Both the position numbers and the translations under genes were made by a program. A DNA stretch of 64,000 bases from Tranquillimonas rosea (lineage in GTDB: Bacteria > Pseudomonadota > Alphaproteobacteria > Rhodobacterales > Rhodobacteraceae). The notes under the pieces were generated by a model. That model was not told the origin of the DNA, did not search any database, and worked only from the letters and a program-made list of their open reading frames with translations. The number at the start of each line of letters is the position of its first letter. Position 1 is the stretch's first letter. This document shows positions 59,946-64,000 of this stretch, in pieces. The stretch is from assembly GCF_900111315.1 (NCBI RefSeq), contig NZ_FOGU01000001.1, positions 434,001-498,000 of the forward strand, written 5' to 3'.

Positions 59946-60845
59946 ATGGACCGCGTCACCCTCACCGATACCCTTTCGCTGAGCCGCATCGTCTACGGCA
60001 TGTGGCGCCTGTCGGAAGACCGCGACACATCCGCCGGCCACGTTCAGGCCAAGGTCGAGGCCTGCCTCGAACAGGGCATCACCTCGATGGACCAGGCCGA
60101 CATCTATGGCGGCTACGAGGCCGAGGCCCTTCTGGGCGCCGCCTTCAAGGCCGCGCCGGGGCTGCGCGACAAGTGCGAGATCGTGACCAAGTGCGACATC
60201 GTCGCCCCCGCGGGACGGCACGCCGACGCGCGGGTCAAGCACTACGACACGTCGCGCGCCCACGTCACGCAATCGGTCGAGGACTCGCTGCGCCTGATGG
60301 CGATCGACAGGATCGACCTGCTGCTGATCCATCGCCCCGACCCGCTGATGGACCATCACGAGACCGGGCGCGCGCTGGACGACCTCGTCGCCTCTGGCAA
60401 GGTCGGGGCCGTGGGCGTGTCGAACTTCCGCCCGTGGGACTGGTCGCTGCTGCAATCGGCGATGCAGACGCCGCTCGTGACGAACCAGATCGAGATCAGC
60501 CTGAACCGGCTCGAGCCCTTCACCAACGGCGACCTCGCGTTCCTGCAGGAAAAGGGCGTCCCGCCGATGGCCTGGTCGCCGCTCGGCGGCGGCAGCCTGA
60601 TGTCGGGCGAGAGCGACCAGAAGGGCCTGCGCCCCACCCTTGCCCGCGTGGCGAAGGAGCAGAACGTCGACATCGCCGCGGTGGCCGTCGCGTGGCTGCT
60701 GGCCCATCCGTCGAAGATCATGCCGGTCATGGGCACCAACACCCTGTCGCGCATCGCGACCCTGGGCGACGCCCTGAAGGTAGAGATGGACCGCCAGGCA
60801 TGGTTCGAACTCTACACTCACGCGCTGGGACACGAGGTGCCGTGA
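59946..60845 (+). CDS. smoB: Aldo/keto reductase, probable 6-oxo-glucose reductase
   Basis: 299 residues, TIM-barrel AKR of the YdhF/SmoB type. The tetrad Asp and Tyr are in MDQADIYGGYEAE, Lys in VTKCDIV and His in LLLIHRPDPL. N-terminal LSRIVYGMWRLSEDRD, KCDIVAPAGRHADARVKHYD and the C-terminal AWFELYTHALGHEV match, as I remember it, the NADPH-dependent 6-dehydroglucose reductase SmoB. It would reduce the sulfoquinovose monooxygenase product to glucose. 1 bp after the monooxygenase; 4-bp overlap (GTGA) with the flavin reductase. Confidence 0.78.
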   Translation: MDRVTLTDTLSLSRIVYGMWRLSEDRDTSAGHVQAKVEACLEQGITSMDQADIYGGYEAEALLGAAFKAAPGLRDKCEIVTKCDIVAPAGRHADARVKHYDTSRAHVTQSVEDSLRLMAIDRIDLLLIHRPDPLMDHHETGRALDDLVASGKVGAVGVSNFRPWDWSLLQSAMQTPLVTNQIEISLNRLEPFTNGDLAFLQEKGVPPMAWSPLGGGSLMSGESDQKGLRPTLARVAKEQNVDIAAVAVAWLLAHPSKIMPVMGTNTLSRIATLGDALKVEMDRQAWFELYTHALGHEVP

Positions 60846-61339
60846 CGGACAGCTTCTCTCCCGGCCCCGACACGGCCCGCGCCTATCGGGACGCGCTGGG
60901 GCGGTTCGCCACCGGCGTGACCGTCATCACCTGCATGACCGAGGACGGGCCCCTGGGCATCACGGCGAACAGCTTTTCCAGCGTCTCGCTCGAACCGCCG
61001 CTCGTCCTGTGGTCGCCGGCGAAGGCGTCGAAGCGTTTCGTGCCGTTCACCGAAGCCGACCATTTCGCGATTCATGTCATGGGATCGGATCAGGCCCATG
61101 TCTGCGGCGGCTTCGCCAAGCAGGGCGACGCCTTCGAGGCGCTGGACTGGTACGAGGGCCCGCGCGGCACGCCGCTGATCGAGGGGTGCCTCGCGCGGTT
61201 CGACTGCGCGCGCCACGCGGTGCATGATGGAGGAGATCATGCCATCGTCATAGGTCACGTCCTCGACGCGACGTTGCGGGAGGGAGACCCGCTTCTGTTC
61301 GTGGGGGGCAGATTCGGTCGGTTCACAACCACGGACTGA
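60842..61339 (+). CDS. smoA: Flavin reductase (FMN), partner of the monooxygenase
   Basis: 165 residues of the flavin-reductase-like family (HpaC/SsuE-replacing group): RFATGVTVITC, the flavin-binding GITANSFSSVSLEPPLVLW, and HVLDATLREGDPLLFVGGRFGRF. It supplies reduced FMN to the monooxygenase. Its GTG start overlaps the AKR stop (GTGA), giving tight coupling. Order monooxygenase-AKR-flavin reductase equals that of the sulfo-SMO cassette. The upstream open frame is a shadow. Confidence 0.8.
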   Translation: MTDSFSPGPDTARAYRDALGRFATGVTVITCMTEDGPLGITANSFSSVSLEPPLVLWSPAKASKRFVPFTEADHFAIHVMGSDQAHVCGGFAKQGDAFEALDWYEGPRGTPLIEGCLARFDCARHAVHDGGDHAIVIGHVLDATLREGDPLLFVGGRFGRFTTTD

Positions 61340-61403
61340 CCTGCGACTGTACGCGGTAGCGGTCCGACGGACGGACCGGCTCCGCATTGGGAGGAGACCG
61401 GGG

Positions 61404-61988
61404 ATGGGCGTCTTGAGGGGCCTCTTGCGGCCACTGGAGGTGTGGAACGATACCGTCCTGCCGCTGGGGCGCGCGCTTGCCATACTGGCCGTCGGGCTGA
61501 TGGTGCTGGCGATCCTGATCCAGGTCTTCTTCCGCTATGTCCTGAACAACGCCCTGCCCTGGCCGGACGAGGCCGCGCGGTTCTGCATGCTGTGGATGAC
61601 GGGGCTGATCGCGCCGATGGCCTATCGCCGCGGCGGCTTCGTGGCGATCGACATGGTCGAGACGCTGCTGCCCCGCCGGGTCTCGGCGGTGCTGTCGATC
61701 GTGCTTCTGCTGATCTCGGGGCTGGTGCTGTTCGTCGCGCTGCGGATCGGCTGGTCCGAGGTCACGGGCTTTGGCGGGCAGTTCGCCACCGCATCGCTCT
61801 GGGTGCCGTGGATCGACGGCTGGTTCCGGGTGCCGCGCAGCTGGATGATGGCCTCTCTCGTGGTGGGCGTCGCGCTGCTGCTGATCGTGAACCTCGAACT
61901 GATCGTCCGCTCCCTGATCATCGCACTCGGCGGCGGCGAGCGGCTCAAGCCGCTGGCGCCGGCCGACGACGAACTGATGGCCGAATGA
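61404..61988 (+). CDS. dctQ: TRAP transporter small membrane subunit (DctQ type)
   Basis: 194 residues with four membrane helices and the DctQ signature LIQVFFRYVLNNALPWPDEAARF followed by LWMTGLIAPMAYRRGGFVAID. It forms the membrane complex with the large subunit. GGAGGAG lies 8-14 bases before the ATG. It starts 64 bp after the flavin reductase on the same strand and ends 1 bp before the large-subunit gene. Confidence 0.92.
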   Translation: MGVLRGLLRPLEVWNDTVLPLGRALAILAVGLMVLAILIQVFFRYVLNNALPWPDEAARFCMLWMTGLIAPMAYRRGGFVAIDMVETLLPRRVSAVLSIVLLLISGLVLFVALRIGWSEVTGFGGQFATASLWVPWIDGWFRVPRSWMMASLVVGVALLLIVNLELIVRSLIIALGGGERLKPLAPADDELMAE

Positions 61989-61989
61989 C

Positions 61990-63456
61990 ATGCTGATCTG
62001 GTTCCTGCCGGCATTCCTCGTCCTGCTGGTCCTCGGCCTGCCGGTCTTCTTCGGGCTGATCGCCGCGCCCGGCATCCTGTTGTGGCTGAACGGGCAGGAG
62101 CGCGACATCACCCTGCTCTACCGCAACCTCTACAACGGGATGGACAGCTTTCCGCTGATGGCGATCCCGTTCTTCATGCTGGCGGGCGAGCTGATGAACA
62201 AGGGCGGCATCACGATCCGCCTGGTGGAGTTCAGCCAGGCCCTGATGGGGCATCTGCGGGGCGGGCTGGCGCATGTGAACATCCTGTCCTCGATGCTCTT
62301 CGCGGGGCTCAGCGGCTCGGCCGTGGCCGACACCTCGGCCTTGGGGTCGATGCTGATACCCGCGATGGAGAAGCAGGGCTATACCCGCCGTTTCGCCGCC
62401 GCCGTCACCGCCGCCTCGTCGGTCATCGGGCCGATCATCCCGCCGTCGGGCATCATGATCATCTATGCCTACGTCATGGGCGAGAGCGTCGCGGCGCTGT
62501 TCCTGGCCGGCATCGTGCCGGGCGCTCTGGTGGGGATCGGGCTGATGCTGTGCGTGCGTGTGCTGGCCGACCGCTATGACCTGCCCAAGGCCGAGCGCAT
62601 CGTCCACCGTGGCCAGAGCATCGCCCCCACCGAGGGCTGGATCTCTCTGGTTATGCTGCGCCTCAATCTCGGCGGGCTCATGGCCGCCATCGCGGCGATC
62701 TTCGTGCCGCTGAACGGGTGGGCCCTGACGGCGTTCTTCGTGGTCGTGGCCCATGTGCTGCTGATGTGGCTGCGCCGCCGCGTCGATTCCGATTTCCGCG
62801 TCGTCGCCAAGAAGGCCGTGGTGCCGTTGCAGACGCCGATCGTGATCCTCGGCGGCATCCTCCTGGGCGTGTTCACCCCGACCGAGGCCGCCGCGATCGC
62901 GGTGTTCTATGCCCTGCTCGTGGGTTTCTTCATCCTGCACTCGCTCAAGCTGTCGGACCTGCCGGAAGTGCTGAGCCGCGCCGCCATGACCTCGGCCGTG
63001 GTGCTGCTGCTGGTGGGCGCGGCGATGGCGTTCAAGACGGTCGTCTCGCTCAGCCACGCGCCGCAGATCCTGGCCGAGTTCATCCTGGCCCTGTCCGACA
63101 ACCCGCTGATCCTGCTGTTCCTGATCAACGTGCTGCTGTTCATCGTGGGGATGTTCCTGGACGCCGGCCCGGCGATCATCATCCTCGGGCCGATACTGGG
63201 ACCGATCTTCACCGATCTCGGCGTGGATCCGGTGCACTTCGCCATCATCATGTCTGTGAACCTGACCGTCGGGCTCGCGACCCCGCCCATGGGACTGGTG
63301 CTGTTCGTCGCCTCGTCCGTCTCGGGCGAGAAGGTCGAGCGCATCGCGCGGGCGATCCTGCCGTTCCTCGCCGTGGAAGTGGCGGTGATCTTCCTGATCA
63401 CCTATTTCCCGGCGATCTCCATGACGATCCCCCGCCTGACGGGGTTCGTGAATTGA
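61990..63456 (+). CDS. dctM: TRAP transporter large membrane subunit (DctM type)
   Basis: 488 residues with about 12-14 membrane helices; DctM family segments FPLMAIPFFMLAGELMNKGGIT, ILSSMLFAGLSGSAVADTSALG and SSVIGPIIPPSGIMIIYA are present, and GVFTPTEAAAIAVFYAL begins the second half. The subunit carries out Na+-coupled transport of the ligand delivered by the binding protein. It follows dctQ by 1 bp and precedes the binding-protein gene by 30 bp. Confidence 0.94.
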   Translation: MLIWFLPAFLVLLVLGLPVFFGLIAAPGILLWLNGQERDITLLYRNLYNGMDSFPLMAIPFFMLAGELMNKGGITIRLVEFSQALMGHLRGGLAHVNILSSMLFAGLSGSAVADTSALGSMLIPAMEKQGYTRRFAAAVTAASSVIGPIIPPSGIMIIYAYVMGESVAALFLAGIVPGALVGIGLMLCVRVLADRYDLPKAERIVHRGQSIAPTEGWISLVMLRLNLGGLMAAIAAIFVPLNGWALTAFFVVVAHVLLMWLRRRVDSDFRVVAKKAVVPLQTPIVILGGILLGVFTPTEAAAIAVFYALLVGFFILHSLKLSDLPEVLSRAAMTSAVVLLLVGAAMAFKTVVSLSHAPQILAEFILALSDNPLILLFLINVLLFIVGMFLDAGPAIIILGPILGPIFTDLGVDPVHFAIIMSVNLTVGLATPPMGLVLFVASSVSGEKVERIARAILPFLAVEVAVIFLITYFPAISMTIPRLTGFVN

Positions 63457-63486
63457 CCGAAAAGCACATCCAGAGGGAGGTATGAG

Positions 63487-64000
63487 ATGCTAAAGGGTCT
63501 GACCACGGCGGCGCTGACCGCCGCCATGCTGGCGGGCGCGTCGCTCGCCGCATCCGCTCAGGAATACACCCTGCGCGCGACCGCCAACTCGAACGAGAAC
63601 GACGAGGATTACGACGGCCTCATCGTCTTCAAGAACTTCGTGGAACAGGCGTCGAACGGCGAGATCGCCGTCGAGATCTTCATGGGCACCCAGCTGTGCT
63701 CGAACGGGGCGGAATGCCTGCAGGGCATCGCCGACGGCTCGATCGACATCTACATCTCGACGTCGGGCGGCGCCGCGGGGATCTTCCCCTTCGTGCAGGT
63801 GCTCGACCTGCCCTACCTGATGGCGAACGACCGCATCGCCGAGACCGTGCTCGAGAACGGCTCGCCCTTCGTGGACACGATGCAGCAGATGGTGCTCGAC
63901 ACCTCGGGTGGGGCCGTGCGGCTGATGACGATCGGCAATACCGGCGGCTGGCGCAATTTCGCCAACACCCAGGGCCGCGTGACCCAGCCCTCCGACCTCG
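63487..64000 (+). CDS. dctP: TRAP transporter substrate-binding protein (DctP type), truncated by window end
   Basis: Starts at ATG 63487 (AGAGGGAGG upstream, MLKGLTTAALTAAMLAG signal peptide to about residue 24) and runs off the window after 171 codons. The mature part begins EYTLRATANSNENDEDYDG, then FMGTQLCSNGAECLQGIADGSIDIYI and ...VLDLPYLMANDRIAETVL as in DctP proteins. It sets the specificity of the transporter; given the upstream enzymes, a sulfosugar is the candidate ligand. The conserved ligand-binding Arg (VRLMTIG.. region and beyond) is only partly visible. Confidence 0.9.
   Translation, partial: MLKGLTTAALTAAMLAGASLAASAQEYTLRATANSNENDEDYDGLIVFKNFVEQASNGEIAVEIFMGTQLCSNGAECLQGIADGSIDIYISTSGGAAGIFPFVQVLDLPYLMANDRIAETVLENGSPFVDTMQQMVLDTSGGAVRLMTIGNTGGWRNFANTQGRVTQPSDL

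Noticed and set aside
60002-60841. 280-codon extension upstream of the flavin reductase
   Set aside because: It is an alternative frame of the aldo/keto reductase gene; the GTG at 60842 gives the normal flavin-reductase N-terminus.

Overview
The window is a high-GC alphaproteobacterial chromosome segment, most likely from a Rhodobacterales (roseobacter-type) bacterium. Evidence for this: the proton-pumping NADH dehydrogenase (nuo) operon carries the small accessory genes typical of that order, the porin is DcaP-like with a coiled coil, there is a Rhodobacter-type sorbitol/mannitol operon, and there is a tripartite TRAP transporter. I saw no rRNA, tRNA, CRISPR array, insertion sequence or phage gene. 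Gene density is high and no gene-free stretch exceeds about 230 bases.

Layout. 1-7.3 kb: the end of a Hint-domain protein, a lipoprotein, a SnoaL-like protein, release factor 3 (prfC), a divergent PCuAC-type exported protein and a DEAD-box RNA helicase. 28.0-5.6 kb, minus strand: one long nuo operon, nuoA-B-C-[64-aa membrane protein]-[sulfotransferase]-nuoD-E-[membrane HHH protein]-[75-aa membrane protein]-nuoF-[three small membrane or exported proteins]-nuoG-[lipoprotein]-nuoH-I-J-[26-aa membrane peptide]-nuoK-L-M-N, continuing without a clear break into birA, coaX and RNase J. It converges on the helicase gene at a pair of strong hairpins. 28.2-45.3 kb: housekeeping and mixed metabolism (glutathione transferase, porin, DegT-type aminotransferase, phosphoglycolate phosphatase-like HAD, glmU-glmS, acyl-CoA synthetase, moaA, zinc alcohol dehydrogenase, M20 amidohydrolase, FAD oxidoreductase, MATE efflux pump, DUF3422 protein). 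54.4-45.4 kb, minus strand: a sorbitol/mannitol uptake and oxidation operon (HAD phosphatase, SorC-type regulator, binding protein, two permeases, ATPase, sorbitol dehydrogenase, a second SDR, mannitol dehydrogenase) with a sugar-kinase-like gene divergent from it. 58.7-55.1 kb, minus strand: GntR/UTRA regulator, Gfo/Idh/MocA oxidoreductase, adenine deaminase. 58.8-64.0 kb, plus strand: SsuD-type flavin monooxygenase, aldo/keto reductase, flavin reductase, then TRAP small and large membrane subunits and the start of the TRAP binding protein.

Most interesting system: the last block. The order monooxygenase-aldo/keto reductase-flavin reductase is that of the oxidative sulfoquinovose desulfonation (sulfo-SMO) cassette of Agrobacterium. 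Here it is coupled to a TRAP transporter instead of an ABC transporter and is divergent from a GntR/UTRA regulator, with a good dyad operator candidate between them. Second: NuoE has a long tail ending in a helix-hairpin-helix (HHH) domain, and the next gene encodes a membrane-anchored protein ending in a near-copy of the same domain. This suggests a lineage-specific complex I accessory or assembly module. Third: a promoter/operator arrangement in front of the polyol binding-protein gene and a perfect 12-bp hairpin just after it, which together explain how the polyol operon could be induced and its stoichiometry set.
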